A stretch of 64,000 nt of DNA from UBA6136 sp964386975 (GTDB lineage: Bacteria; Pseudomonadota; Gammaproteobacteria; Methylococcales; Methylococcaceae), in assembly GCA_964386975.1 (NCBI GenBank), contig CAYLUS010000001.1:62001-126000 (forward strand). The letters are read 5' to 3'. The notes under the pieces are model-generated. The model was not told where the DNA came from, ran no database searches, and saw only the letters and a list, made by a program, of their open reading frames with translations. Made by a program: the position numbers and the translations under genes. Below are positions 18,565 through 27,421 of this stretch, in pieces. Position 1 is the first letter of the stretch. Every line of letters starts with the position of its first letter.

Positions 18565-18640
18565 TTTTCGGATGGTCTGATCCACAAACTCACCCCATTG
18601 GTGCGGAAATCGCCCGATTTTGGATGCCTGATGCTCTGAC

Positions 18641-19675
18641 ATGAAGACCCCTGAACGAATCCTCGTCATTCGCTTAAGCGCCATTGGCGATATCGTCATG
18701 GCCTCCGGCCTGATTCCGGCCATGCGCAAGCGCTGGCCCGAAGCCCACATCACCTGGCTGGTCGAAGAGCCAATGGCCGAACTCTTGCGCGCCAACCCCA
18801 GAATCGACGCCGTCAAGGTCCTCCCGAGAGCGCATTGGCGCCGCCTGCGGAAGGCGGGCCACTATGGCCTTTTGCTCAAGGAGTTCCAGCAGATGCATGC
18901 ATGGCTTCAGGCTCAGGCGTTTGATTGGGTGGTCGACCTGCAGGGCCTTCTCAAAAGTGGCGTTTGGGCGTTTCTCAGCCGGGCTGCCCGACGCGTCGGC
19001 CTGGGATCCAGGGAGGGCAGTCAGTGGCTGATGACCGAGACGCTTCCCCGCATCATGGATGACCCCCGGATCGGCAAAGAGTATCGGGATCTGAGCCGTT
19101 ACCTGGGTGCAGACCCAGATGACTTTCGCCTCGACATGGTGATCTCGGATGCCGACCGAGCCAGCGCCAAGGCCGCCTTGAAAAAAGTCGGTATCACGGC
19201 AAGTTATGGGGTGATTGCGCCACTGACGACCCGCCCGCAAAAACACTGGCCCGACGCGTATTGGGGGCAACTGGCCAAACTCATAGGACCGCAGAGGCCT
19301 CTGATCATGCTGGGAGGGCCTCAGGACCTTGAGCGAGCGCAACGCATCATCGCGCTCTCACCCTATCCCTTGCTGAGCCTCGTTGGACAGACCCCTTTAA
19401 TGCAGAGCGCTGCCATTATCGAATCGGCCCATTATCTGGTCGGCGTGGACACCGGACTGACCCATCTCGGCATTGCCCTTGGAACGCCCACCATCGCCAT
19501 CTTCGGCTCAACCGCCCCTTATCTGGATCCCCTGAGCGACAATGCCCGGGTGCTCTATGAACCAAGGGACTGCTCCCCCTGCCATCGACACCCGAGCTGC
19601 GACAACCGGTTTGACTGCATGCGGGCACAGACGCCCGAGCGGGTAGCACACGCCCTGACCGCTGTCATTGACTAA
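18641..19675 (+). CDS. waaC: LPS heptosyltransferase I (GT9)
   Basis: 344-aa glycosyltransferase family 9 enzyme that adds the first heptose to Kdo2-lipid A in LPS core synthesis. Family motifs are RILVIRLSAIGDIVMASGLIPAMRKRWP at the N-terminus (residues 5-32), WVVDLQGLLKSG in the middle, and the ADP-heptose-binding GVDTGLTHLGIALGTPTIAIFGST near 265-288. A Cys-rich tail (CSPCHRHPSC...CMR) is typical of this family. It is divergent from clpB and stands apart from the glycan locus at 30-42 kb. WaaC rather than WaaF is inferred from overall resemblance. Confidence 0.88.
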   Translation: MKTPERILVIRLSAIGDIVMASGLIPAMRKRWPEAHITWLVEEPMAELLRANPRIDAVKVLPRAHWRRLRKAGHYGLLLKEFQQMHAWLQAQAFDWVVDLQGLLKSGVWAFLSRAARRVGLGSREGSQWLMTETLPRIMDDPRIGKEYRDLSRYLGADPDDFRLDMVISDADRASAKAALKKVGITASYGVIAPLTTRPQKHWPDAYWGQLAKLIGPQRPLIMLGGPQDLERAQRIIALSPYPLLSLVGQTPLMQSAAIIESAHYLVGVDTGLTHLGIALGTPTIAIFGSTAPYLDPLSDNARVLYEPRDCSPCHRHPSCDNRFDCMRAQTPERVAHALTAVID

Positions 19676-19748
19676 AGCCTTGGATCATCGCCACCCAGTT
19701 TTCCAGAAAATTCCAAAAGCCGACCAGGCGCTGCGGTAAAATCGCCGG

Positions 19749-20735
19749 ATGCAAATTGGCCCTCACACTCTCCAGAACCAGCTGATCCTCGCACCCATGG
19801 CAGGGGTCACAGACCGCCCGTTCAGATCCCTCTGCAGGCGGATGGGTGCTGGCATGGCGGTGGCTGAAATGGTCTCTGCCAACCCACGGCTACTTCATGG
19901 ACGAAAGACGCTGCTGCGGACGGATCACCGGGGTGAAACCGGTCTTCGGGCAATACAGATTCTGGGTAATGACCCCGAGGAAATGGCGCTCGCCGCAAAA
20001 TTCAATGCGGATCGTGGCGCACACCTCATCGACATCAATATGGGATGCCCGGCCAAAAAGGTTTTGAAAAAAGCTGCGGGTTCGGCACTGATGAGAGATG
20101 AAGTGTTGGTCCGACGCATTCTCGAAAAGGTCGTCCATTCGGTCGACATTCCCGTGACACTCAAAATGCGAACCGGCTGGGATCTGGAAAACCGCAATGC
20201 CGTTACCATCGCGCGCATGGCCGAAGACATCGGCATTCGCGCCCTTACTGTCCACGGAAGGACGCGCGCCTGCGGGTTTTCGGGATCTGCTGAATACCTT
20301 ACAATCCGGGAGGTGAAACATGCGGTCAAAATCCCGGTGGTCGCCAATGGAGATATCACGACCCCGGAAAAAGCGCGTTTGGTGCTCGAACAGACCGGGG
20401 CAGACGCTGTGATGATTGGCCGTGGCGCTCTGGGTCGGCCGTGGTTCTTCCAAGAGCTGATTGCAAGCCTCACCCCTGAGTCGGCAGCACCCGCCCTTTC
20501 CGCAGGGGAGAAAAGACGCATGATGCTGGAACACGTCATCGCCATCCATGACTTTTACGGCGAGAACGAGGGAGTGAGGATCGCGCGCAAACATGTGGGG
20601 TGGTACCTCGACCAGCTGCCGGCCGGCAGCGATTTCAAGTCGCTCTTCTACCAACAAGTGACCGCTGAAAAGCAGATTTCACTCATCCACGATGCGCTGG
20701 AGAGTCAAGGGCAGGGCGGCCCCTTCGGGCGTTAG
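19749..20735 (+). CDS. dusB: tRNA-dihydrouridine synthase DusB
   Basis: 328-aa FMN enzyme that reduces uridines in the tRNA D-loop. The family signature LAPMAGVTDRPFRSLCRRMGA is at residues 15-35 and the catalytic-Cys loop INMGCPAKKVLKKAAGSALM near 96-115. TVHGRTR and VANGDI are FMN-binding segments. Immediately upstream, TAAAAT (19737-19742) resembles a -10 box but would leave almost no leader. dusB followed by fis is the classical gammaproteobacterial operon, in which fis is expressed from the dusB promoter. Confidence 0.95.
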   Translation: MQIGPHTLQNQLILAPMAGVTDRPFRSLCRRMGAGMAVAEMVSANPRLLHGRKTLLRTDHRGETGLRAIQILGNDPEEMALAAKFNADRGAHLIDINMGCPAKKVLKKAAGSALMRDEVLVRRILEKVVHSVDIPVTLKMRTGWDLENRNAVTIARMAEDIGIRALTVHGRTRACGFSGSAEYLTIREVKHAVKIPVVANGDITTPEKARLVLEQTGADAVMIGRGALGRPWFFQELIASLTPESAAPALSAGEKRRMMLEHVIAIHDFYGENEGVRIARKHVGWYLDQLPAGSDFKSLFYQQVTAEKQISLIHDALESQGQGGPFGR

Positions 20736-20759
20736 CCGGATCTTGAGAGAGTTGAGGCA

Positions 20760-21020
20760 TTGACGGCGTCAAAGACCCCCCCCCACCCCTCCGAGCCGGA
20801 GTTGGGCCAGCTGGTCCGACAGGCCCTCAAGGCGTACTTTGATCGCCTCGACGGACATCAGGTGTCAGACCTGCATGCGCTGGTTTTGCGCGAGGTTGAA
20901 CAACCACTGATCCAGGCTGTCCTCGAACACTGTGATCATAACCAAACCAAGGCAGCGCAGATCCTTGGCTGGAGCCGCAGTACCCTGCGCAAAAAAATGA
21001 GCCATTACGGCATTGACTAA
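20760..21020 (+). CDS. fis: DNA-binding protein Fis
   Basis: 86-aa nucleoid protein that bends DNA and tunes rRNA, recombination and replication. The C-terminal helix-turn-helix LEHCDHNQTKAAQILGWSRSTLRKKMSHYGID matches Fis; the dimerisation helices precede it. It is shorter than E. coli Fis (98 aa) because the N-terminal arm is reduced. The only start that gives a full protein is TTG at 20760, with GAGAGAG about eight bases upstream; a later start would cut into the first helix. It lies 24 bases after dusB and 26 bases before purH. Confidence 0.9.
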   Translation: MTASKTPPHPSEPELGQLVRQALKAYFDRLDGHQVSDLHALVLREVEQPLIQAVLEHCDHNQTKAAQILGWSRSTLRKKMSHYGID

Positions 21021-21046
21021 CGCGCCAAGCGCACACATCCCCTGCC

Positions 21047-22609
21047 ATGAACCACTCCATCCAACGAGCACTGATCAGCGTTTCAGACAAATCCGGTCTT
21101 CTCGACTTTGCCCGTCGCCTTCGGGAGATGGGCATCGAAATCCTCTCTTCGGGGGGGACCTATCATGCCCTTGCCACGGCCGGGATTGCGGCGACCGAAG
21201 TGTCTGATTACACCGGTTTTCCGGAAATGATGGGAGGAAGGATCAAGACCCTCCATCCCCGCGTCCACGGCGGCATTCTGGGGCGACGAGGCACGGATGA
21301 AGCCATTATGGCCGAACATGGCATCCAGCCGATTGACCTGGTCGTGGTCAACCTCTACCCGTTCGAAGCGACCATCGCACGTGAGAATGCCTCATTTGAT
21401 GAGGCCATTGAAAACATTGATATCGGTGGGCCCGCCATGCTGCGGGCCGCAGCAAAGAATCACGACGCAGTCACGGTGGTTGTCGACCCCTCCGACTACC
21501 CGCGGATCCTCTCAGAACTCGGCACCCATGCGGGCTGCATTTCGCCCAAAAGCCGTCTGCGCCTGGCGCAAAAATGCTTCGCGCATACCGCCGCCTATGA
21601 TGCCGCCATTGCCAACTATCTCTTCAATGTGACCGAGCCGGGAGGCTTTCCAGACCCACTCCTGCTGAAATTCAAGCATGCCCAGAAAATGCGCTATGGT
21701 GAAAACCCCCACCAGCAGGGTGCATTCTATGTTGAATCCACGCCGGCGCCCGGCAGCATTGCGCAGGCTCGCCAAATTCAGGGCAAGGAACTGTCCTTCA
21801 ACAATGTGGCCGATGCGGATGCCGCCCTCGAATGCGTCAAGGGGTTCGAAACCCGACCGGCCTGCGTGATTGTCAAACATGCGAACCCCTGTGGCGTCGC
21901 TACGGGCAACTCGCTGCGGGCGGCCTACGAACGGGCCTACGAGACGGATCCGACGTCCGCCTTCGGTGGCATCATTGCCTTTAATTTGGCGCTGGATGCG
22001 GACACTGCCAAGGCCATCATTGAACGCCAGTTCGTGGAAGTCATCCTGGCCCCGTCCATCCTGCCGGAGGCGCTGCCCGTGCTGGCCAGCAAAACCAATG
22101 TCCGTGTGCTTGAGACGGGCCAATGGCCCTCTACCCCCCGCCCTGAATGGGATTTCAAGCGGGTCTCAGGAGGATTGCTGGTACAGGATCGGGACCTTGG
22201 CCGAATCCATCCCGACGATCTTCGCATCGTCTCCAAAAGAGCGCCCGACGCGCGCGAACTGAAGGATTTATTGTTCGCCTGGCACGTCGCTCAATTCGTC
22301 AAATCCAATGCCATTGTCTATGCCAAGAATGGCCAGACCATGGGCGTTGGTGCGGGCCAGATGAGTCGCGTCTATTCGGCACGGATTGCCGCCATCAAGG
22401 CACAGGATGCAAAGCTCGAAGTGCGGGGTTCTGTAGTCGCCTCCGATGCCTTCTTTCCGTTTCGAGATGGCGTTGACTCGGCCGCGGCGGCGGGGGTGAC
22501 GGCAGTTATCCAGCCAGGCGGTTCGGTCAGAGATCAAGAGGTGATCGATGCGGCCAATGAGCACGAGCTTGCCATGGTGTTCACCGGTATGCGCCATTTC
22601 AGACACTGA
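21047..22609 (+). CDS. purH: Bifunctional AICAR transformylase/IMP cyclohydrolase PurH
   Basis: 520-aa enzyme for the last two steps of de novo IMP synthesis. The N-terminal IMP cyclohydrolase domain opens with RALISVSDKSGLLDFARRLREMG and includes GGRIKTLHPRVHGGIL; the transformylase domain follows with the catalytic Lys-His pair in VIVKHANPCGVA (about residue 280) and FVKSNAIVYAKNGQTMGVGAGQMSR. It follows fis by 26 bases and may be part of the same transcript, which would tie purine supply to growth-rate control. Confidence 0.96.
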   Translation: MNHSIQRALISVSDKSGLLDFARRLREMGIEILSSGGTYHALATAGIAATEVSDYTGFPEMMGGRIKTLHPRVHGGILGRRGTDEAIMAEHGIQPIDLVVVNLYPFEATIARENASFDEAIENIDIGGPAMLRAAAKNHDAVTVVVDPSDYPRILSELGTHAGCISPKSRLRLAQKCFAHTAAYDAAIANYLFNVTEPGGFPDPLLLKFKHAQKMRYGENPHQQGAFYVESTPAPGSIAQARQIQGKELSFNNVADADAALECVKGFETRPACVIVKHANPCGVATGNSLRAAYERAYETDPTSAFGGIIAFNLALDADTAKAIIERQFVEVILAPSILPEALPVLASKTNVRVLETGQWPSTPRPEWDFKRVSGGLLVQDRDLGRIHPDDLRIVSKRAPDARELKDLLFAWHVAQFVKSNAIVYAKNGQTMGVGAGQMSRVYSARIAAIKAQDAKLEVRGSVVASDAFFPFRDGVDSAAAAGVTAVIQPGGSVRDQEVIDAANEHELAMVFTGMRHFRH

Positions 22610-22638
22610 ATTTCAGACCCAGCGAAAGGCAAGACCCC

Positions 22639-23853
22639 ATGCGCAATGAGGAACTGAGCGAGCAGACCGACCTTTGCGTCAAATGCGGCCTGTGCCTGCC
22701 CCATTGCCCCACCTACCGGCTTTCGGCCGACGAGAATGAATCCCCCCGAGGAAGACTGTCGCTGATTCAGGGTTGGGCACGCGCCGAACTTGAGGCCGAT
22801 GAGAAACTGCTCGCACATACACGTGAGTGCGTCCTGTGCAGAGCTTGCGAGGCGGTCTGTCCCGCCTATGTCCCCTATGGCTCGATCATGGATCGCTTCA
22901 GGTCCTTGAATCCCCTGCCCGATAACGCCCAGACCCAGGATCAAAAAACCCGCATGACCCTGGTTCAACAAACCCTGGATGGCCCATTCAAACGCCTTCT
23001 GCAGGGGGCTTCCCGCTCAGGCTCTCTGCGTAAGGCAGCAGACTTGCTCGGCTATGGCGACCTGACTCAAGGTCTCCCCGAACCCAACAACGACACACTG
23101 CCTGCCGCCGGATTGCATCCAGCAAAAGGGCCTTCTCTTGGGAAAGTGCAGCTCTTCATGGGCTGTACGGCGGAAATGCTGGATCTGGCAACGGCGCGCT
23201 CGGCAGTCACACTGCTGACCGCCATGGGCTATGAGGTTGAAATACCCAGAACACAAACCTGCTGCGGCGCTCTCGATCTGCACGCCGGCCGACATGCTGC
23301 GGCATTGAGCAAGAGCGAACAGAACCAGACTGCATTTGGCGCCGAGGAAACGACTCCCGTCGTTAGTTTTGCATCGGGCTGCGCAAGCACATTCCGTGAT
23401 CTTAGCCCCTCAGCCAACCCATCCTCGCTTGGCGCTCGGATGGAGGACATTACCGCCTTCATTGCGCGCGCTCCCGGGCGTGAACGTTTGCAATTCAGAG
23501 CGCTTGAAACGACTGTTTGCCTCCACTCGCCTTGCACGCTGAAACATGTCCTGAAGGCCGATCGATTCGCCGGCGAACTGCTGCGCACCTGCCTTGAGGC
23601 GCCGATTACGGCGCTTCCAAAGTCGAGCGGCTGCTGTGGCGCTGCGGGAAGTTACATGATTGAGCATCCGGAGACGTCCAGAGCCTTGCAACGTGAGGTC
23701 GTTGATGCCATCGTCGCCAGCGGGGCAACCCTCTTGGTTACCTCCAACCCGGGTTGCGCCAGTCACCTAAGGTCAGGTGTTCGTGAGCGCGGACTGAACG
23801 ACATGGAGGTACTGCACCCTATAACCCTTCTGGCAAGGCAACTGGAGGCTTGA
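22639..23853 (+). CDS. glcF: Glycolate oxidase iron-sulfur subunit GlcF
   Basis: 404-aa iron-sulfur subunit of glycolate dehydrogenase. It has two 4Fe-4S motifs, CVKCGLCLPHCP (residues 13-24) and CVLCRACEAVCP (about 64-75), and two CCG domains with FMGCTAEML...TCCGALDLHAG and CLHSPCTLKH...SSGCCGAAGSYM. The catalytic flavin subunits GlcD and GlcE are absent from the window, so the gene is an orphan here. It lies 29 bases after purH. Glycolate use would fit 2-phosphoglycolate recycling if the organism also has RuBisCO or another source of glycolate; that is inference. A short hairpin (23860-23872) in the convergent spacer to speD has no T-run. Confidence 0.9.
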   Translation: MRNEELSEQTDLCVKCGLCLPHCPTYRLSADENESPRGRLSLIQGWARAELEADEKLLAHTRECVLCRACEAVCPAYVPYGSIMDRFRSLNPLPDNAQTQDQKTRMTLVQQTLDGPFKRLLQGASRSGSLRKAADLLGYGDLTQGLPEPNNDTLPAAGLHPAKGPSLGKVQLFMGCTAEMLDLATARSAVTLLTAMGYEVEIPRTQTCCGALDLHAGRHAAALSKSEQNQTAFGAEETTPVVSFASGCASTFRDLSPSANPSSLGARMEDITAFIARAPGRERLQFRALETTVCLHSPCTLKHVLKADRFAGELLRTCLEAPITALPKSSGCCGAAGSYMIEHPETSRALQREVVDAIVASGATLLVTSNPGCASHLRSGVRERGLNDMEVLHPITLLARQLEA

Positions 23854-23878
23854 TCCGGAGCCCCCATGGGGCCGGTCA

Positions 23879-24679
23879 TCAGCGCCGGAGCTTGTAGTTC
23901 CTTCCGTAGAAGATTTCCGCCATTTCGTGTTTGAGTTGGCGCTGGATAGCAACCCGCTCATCCGGAGTCAGGGCATCCTTGTCGGTTTCAAACAGATAGT
24001 TATCCAGTATGAAATCCTTCAGGATCATCTTGGTATGGAAGAGCTTTTCCTGATAGACGTTGACGTCAATCATCTGGTAGCGCTCTGCCGTGAGATCGGA
24101 AATGTAGTTCTGAATAGAGGTGATCTCATGGTCAATGTAGTGCTTCTGCCCACTGATATCCCGGGTAAAGCCACGCACACGATAATCCATGATCACAATG
24201 TCCGATTCAAAACTGTGAATCAGATAGTTAAGGGCCTTCAGGGGTGAAATGCGTCCGCAGGTCGAAACGTCAATATCGGCCCTAAACGTACTGATTCCGC
24301 CATAAGGATGGCTCTCGGGATACGTATGAACCGTGATGTGGCTTTTGTTCAGGTGGGCCACCACGGAATCGGGCATCGGGCCCGGCTCTTCCATGTTTCC
24401 AACCGGCGGCGCACTGTCACCCTCTGAAATCAGCATGGTCACACTGGCACCTTGCGGCTCATAGTCCTGACGCGCAATGTTGAGGATCTGCGCCCCGATA
24501 ATTGCATTAACGTCGGTCAGGATCTGGGTCAACCGCTCGGCGTTGTACATCTCATCGATGTACTCGATATAGCGACGTTGCTGCTGCTCCGTCTTGGCAT
24601 AGCAGATGTCGTAGATGTTGAAGCTCAACGATTTGGTGAGATTGTTGAACCCGTGCAGTTGAAGTTTTTCGAGATCCAT
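23879..24679 (-). CDS. speD: S-adenosylmethionine decarboxylase proenzyme SpeD
   Basis: 266-aa pyruvoyl enzyme that makes decarboxylated SAM for spermidine synthesis. It is the long proteobacterial form. Self-cleavage is expected between Lys112 and Ser113 in LNKSHITVHTYPESHPYGG, making the Ser-derived pyruvoyl group; FRADIDVSTCGRISPLKALNYLI follows, as in E. coli SpeD. SpeE is not in the window. Spermidine synthesis yields methylthioadenosine, the input of the methionine-salvage genes found at 41.9-43.7 kb. AAGG precedes the ATG. Confidence 0.95.
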   Translation of the reverse strand: MDLEKLQLHGFNNLTKSLSFNIYDICYAKTEQQQRRYIEYIDEMYNAERLTQILTDVNAIIGAQILNIARQDYEPQGASVTMLISEGDSAPPVGNMEEPGPMPDSVVAHLNKSHITVHTYPESHPYGGISTFRADIDVSTCGRISPLKALNYLIHSFESDIVIMDYRVRGFTRDISGQKHYIDHEITSIQNYISDLTAERYQMIDVNVYQEKLFHTKMILKDFILDNYLFETDKDALTPDERVAIQRQLKHEMAEIFYGRNYKLRR

Positions 24680-24720
24680 GGACCTTCGATCCCCCCCTCG
24701 CAGTGAAATGTGGTCAGAGA

Positions 24721-24739
24721 ACCGGCGTCAGACGCCGGT
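24721..24739. repeat. Perfect GC-rich hairpin between OsmC gene and speD
   Basis: ACCGGCGT and ACGCCGGT form a perfect 8-base stem around the loop CAG. It lies 45 bases past the OsmC stop and 42 bases before the speD ATG on the minus strand. No T-run follows on either strand, so it is a weak or Rho-assisted terminator, or an RNA-processing stem. Confidence 0.5.
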
Positions 24740-24783
24740 GAAAGAAATTCGGGGGGTTTGCCCCGTAGAGGTCTGGCCTGATC

Positions 24784-25203
24784 TCACGAGAGATCGACCA
24801 GTTCGAAGTCATGCGTAATGGCCGCAGTCTTGCCCAGCATGATCGACGCGGAACAGTATTTTTCGGCTGAAAGCTTAACTGCCCGCTCAACGAGCGCTTC
24901 ATTCAAGCCTTGACCACTGACCACGAAGTGCAAATGGATTTTGGTAAATACCTTGGGGTCTGTCTCCGCGCGCTCGGCCTCGAGTCGGGCCTCGCAGTGG
25001 GTCACCGGATGGCGTCCTTTCTTGAGAATGTGAACCACATCGAATGAGGCACAACCGCCCATACCCATCAGCAACATTTCCATCGGACGAACACCGAGGT
25101 TGCGACCGCCGGATTCCGGAGCGCCATCCATGACTATGGCGTGACCACTCCCAGATTCGGCCAGGAACATGGCTTCTTCGACCCATTTGACGCGTGCTTT
25201 CAA
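24784..25203 (-). CDS. OsmC-family protein (YhfA-like)
   Basis: 139-aa protein of the OsmC/Ohr superfamily, closest in pattern to E. coli YhfA. The two redox cysteines are visible, in MLLMGMGGCASFDVVHIL (about residue 52) and SAEKYCSASIML (about 117). True OsmC and Ohr reduce organic hydroperoxides; the YhfA branch has no proven substrate, so peroxidase activity is only possible. Start at ATG 25203 gives the family opening MKARVKWVEEAMFLAES. It follows prlC on the same strand after 84 bases that contain a possible promoter. Confidence 0.87.
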   Translation of the reverse strand: MKARVKWVEEAMFLAESGSGHAIVMDGAPESGGRNLGVRPMEMLLMGMGGCASFDVVHILKKGRHPVTHCEARLEAERAETDPKVFTKIHLHFVVSGQGLNEALVERAVKLSAEKYCSASIMLGKTAAITHDFELVDLS

Positions 25204-25233
25204 CGAGGTTCCCCGCAGGAAAAATAGCCGCGT

Positions 25234-25239
25234 AATTTA
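25234..25239 (-). promoter_or_regulatory. Candidate extended -10 promoter for the OsmC-family gene
   Basis: On the minus strand, TGCTAAATT forms an extended -10 (TG, one base, TAAATT), about 30 bases before the ATG at 25203. The only -35 candidate, TTTACC, is too close. Low confidence. Confidence 0.3.
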
Positions 25240-25287
25240 GCACAAGAATATGGTAAATGAGCGGTTTTTTTGCCCCCTGGCAAGAAA

Positions 25288-27333
25288 TCAGGCCGCCTCC
25301 GCAAGTCCGCTGTGCCGCAAAAGCGCCTCGATCGAGGGTTCCCGTCCACGAAAAGCCACAAAACACTCCATCGCTTTCCGGCTACCCCCCCGCTCGAGGA
25401 TACCCTCGAGGAACCGGCGACCGGTGTCGGGATCAAAGATGCCTTTCTCCTCAAATAGCGCAAAGGCATCACTGGAGAGGACTTCTGCCCATTTATAGCT
25501 GTAGTAACCAGCCGCATAGCCCCCGGCAAAGATATGCGAAAACGCATGCGGAAACCGGTTGAACGCTGGTGGAATGACCACGGATACCCGCTGCCTGACT
25601 TCGTCGAGAATCTGATAAACCCGCCCGCCGGCCGCGGGATCATATTCCGCATGCAAACGAAAATCGAAGAGGGCAAATTCGATCTGTCGCAACATCTGCA
25701 TGCCGGATTGGAAGTTCCGCGCCCGGATCATCTTTTCGAGAATCGCTGACGGCAGTGGTTCGTGCGTCTCGTAGTGACCGGAGATCAGTGCCAGAGCCTC
25801 AGGCTCCCAGCAAAAATTCTCCATGAACTGACTCGGCAGTTCGACGGCATCCCATTCCACCCCGTGAATGCCTGACACCCCAAGATGATCAACCCGAGTC
25901 AGCATATGATGGAGCCCATGACCAAACTCATGGAACAGGGTCTGAACTTCATCATGTCGGAGTAAGGCGGGCTGATCACCCGTGGGTGGAGTGAAATTAC
26001 AGGTAAGGTAAGCGACTGGCACCTGTACCCCATCGGCTCGCTTCCTGCGCGTGACGCACTCATCCATCCAAGCGCCACCCCGCTTTTTCTCCCGCGCGTA
26101 GAGGTCCAGATAGAAACTGCCGCGCATTTCGCCCTGGGCATCATGAATATCGAAGAATCGGACATCTTGATGCCAGACATCGACCCCCATGCGCTCACAG
26201 ATCCGAAGACCATAGAGGCGAGCGACTACCGCGAACATGCCCTCAACCACCGTGGGCGCAGGAAAATAGACCCGAACTTCTTCCTCGGACAAGTCGTATT
26301 TGGCCTGTCTTAATTTTTCCGAGGCATAGGTCCAGTCCCACACGGTCGGCGCCTCGATGCCAAGCTGGGTTTCAGCGAATTCGCGTAACTCTCTCAGGTC
26401 CCGGTGCGCGTAAGGTAGGGAGCGATCAGCAAGGCCCATCAAGAAAGCGATGACCTCCGGAACGGAGGGTGCCATCTTGGTTGCGATCGAGAGTTCTGCG
26501 AAATTCGAGAATCCAAGCAGATTGGCCTCTTCATGCCGCAAGGCCAGAATCTTTTCAATGATTTCCGAGTTATCCCATGTACCCGCATTCGGCCCCTGAT
26601 CCGAGGCTCGGGTCGCATAGGCGGTATAAAACAGCTCACGCAGCGACCGGTCGTCCGCATAGGTCATGATGGCAATGTAGGAGGGAAACTCCAGGGTGAA
26701 GAGCCAGCCGCTCTCACCTTTGGCTTCGGCTGCCTGCTTGGCCATCGCCAGGGCAGAATCGGGAAGGCCCGACAGCCGCTGCGGGTCCGTGATCAGGTGA
26801 CTCCAGCCTTGGGTGGCATCCATGACATGGTCTTGAAACTGGCTGCCCAATTTAGACAACTCCAGTACCACCGCCTTGAACCGCGATTTGTCTTCACTCG
26901 GAAGGTCAACCCCCGAGAGCCTGAAATCCCGGAGCGCATTGTCAATGATCTTTTTTTGGGCTTGATCCAGATGCGCGTACCCGGGACTCTCCCTGAGACC
27001 ACGGTAGGCCGTATAGAGCGCCTCATTCTGGCCGACTTCCGTTGCGTATTCGCTGAGTAGCGGAAGGCACGCGTTATACGCCTCGCGAAGTGCCTCACTG
27101 TTCTTGACCGAGTTCAGGTGGCTGACCGGTGACCAGCCGCGATTAAGCCGATCATCCAGATCCTCAAGCGGCTCAACCAGTTTCTCCCAGGTGACCGGCG
27201 GGTCTTGGCTGAGCACCTTGGCGATACCCGCGCGGCCCTCCTCAATCAGTTGCCGGACCGCAGGTCCTACATGATCTGGCGAAATTCTGGAAAAGGGCGG
27301 CAGGAAATGGTCTTCAAGCAAAGGATTGTTCAT
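25288..27333 (-). CDS. prlC: Oligopeptidase A
   Basis: 681-aa M3-family zinc metallopeptidase that degrades oligopeptides and signal-peptide remnants in the cytoplasm. The zinc motif HEFGH is in VQTLFHEFGHGLHHMLTR (about residues 465-482), with the third ligand Glu in WDAVELPSQFMENF downstream. N-terminal NPLLEDHFLPPFSRISPDHVGPAV matches E. coli PrlC. Length is as expected. In E. coli prlC belongs to the heat-shock regulon; no sigma32-like promoter is seen here. Confidence 0.95.
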   Translation of the reverse strand: MNNPLLEDHFLPPFSRISPDHVGPAVRQLIEEGRAGIAKVLSQDPPVTWEKLVEPLEDLDDRLNRGWSPVSHLNSVKNSEALREAYNACLPLLSEYATEVGQNEALYTAYRGLRESPGYAHLDQAQKKIIDNALRDFRLSGVDLPSEDKSRFKAVVLELSKLGSQFQDHVMDATQGWSHLITDPQRLSGLPDSALAMAKQAAEAKGESGWLFTLEFPSYIAIMTYADDRSLRELFYTAYATRASDQGPNAGTWDNSEIIEKILALRHEEANLLGFSNFAELSIATKMAPSVPEVIAFLMGLADRSLPYAHRDLRELREFAETQLGIEAPTVWDWTYASEKLRQAKYDLSEEEVRVYFPAPTVVEGMFAVVARLYGLRICERMGVDVWHQDVRFFDIHDAQGEMRGSFYLDLYAREKKRGGAWMDECVTRRKRADGVQVPVAYLTCNFTPPTGDQPALLRHDEVQTLFHEFGHGLHHMLTRVDHLGVSGIHGVEWDAVELPSQFMENFCWEPEALALISGHYETHEPLPSAILEKMIRARNFQSGMQMLRQIEFALFDFRLHAEYDPAAGGRVYQILDEVRQRVSVVIPPAFNRFPHAFSHIFAGGYAAGYYSYKWAEVLSSDAFALFEEKGIFDPDTGRRFLEGILERGGSRKAMECFVAFRGREPSIEALLRHSGLAEAA

Positions 27334-27392
27334 GGCGGTTGCTGCAAGGAAAGCGGATCAGTCACCTAGTCTGTGACCTGCCAGCCCAGGAA

Positions 27393-27419
27393 ATGGTTCA
27401 CCCAGCCCGCGCGAACCAT
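27393..27419 (-). terminator. Weak hairpin after the anti-sigma-factor-like gene
   Basis: Just past the stop of the HATPase gene, GAACCAT and ATGGTTC pair as a 7-base stem with a 13-base loop (minus strand), followed by TTTCC. A second small stem (27361-27365 with 27373-27377) follows. A real intrinsic terminator would need a longer T-run, so partial termination before prlC is the most that can be claimed. Confidence 0.35.
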
Positions 27420-27421
27420 CC

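Noticed and set aside
18481..18816. Open frame of 111 codons on the minus strand between clpB and waaC
   Set aside because: Covers the clpB heat-shock promoter and is antisense to the waaC N-terminus.
23858..23875. GCCCC/GGGGC hairpin between glcF and speD as a bidirectional terminator
   Set aside because: Only five base pairs and no T-run on either side.
25264..25289. Stem TTGCC/GGCAA with a seven-T run near the prlC stop as a terminator
   Set aside because: On the prlC strand the run reads as A and not T after the stem; on the other strand the T-run precedes the stem.
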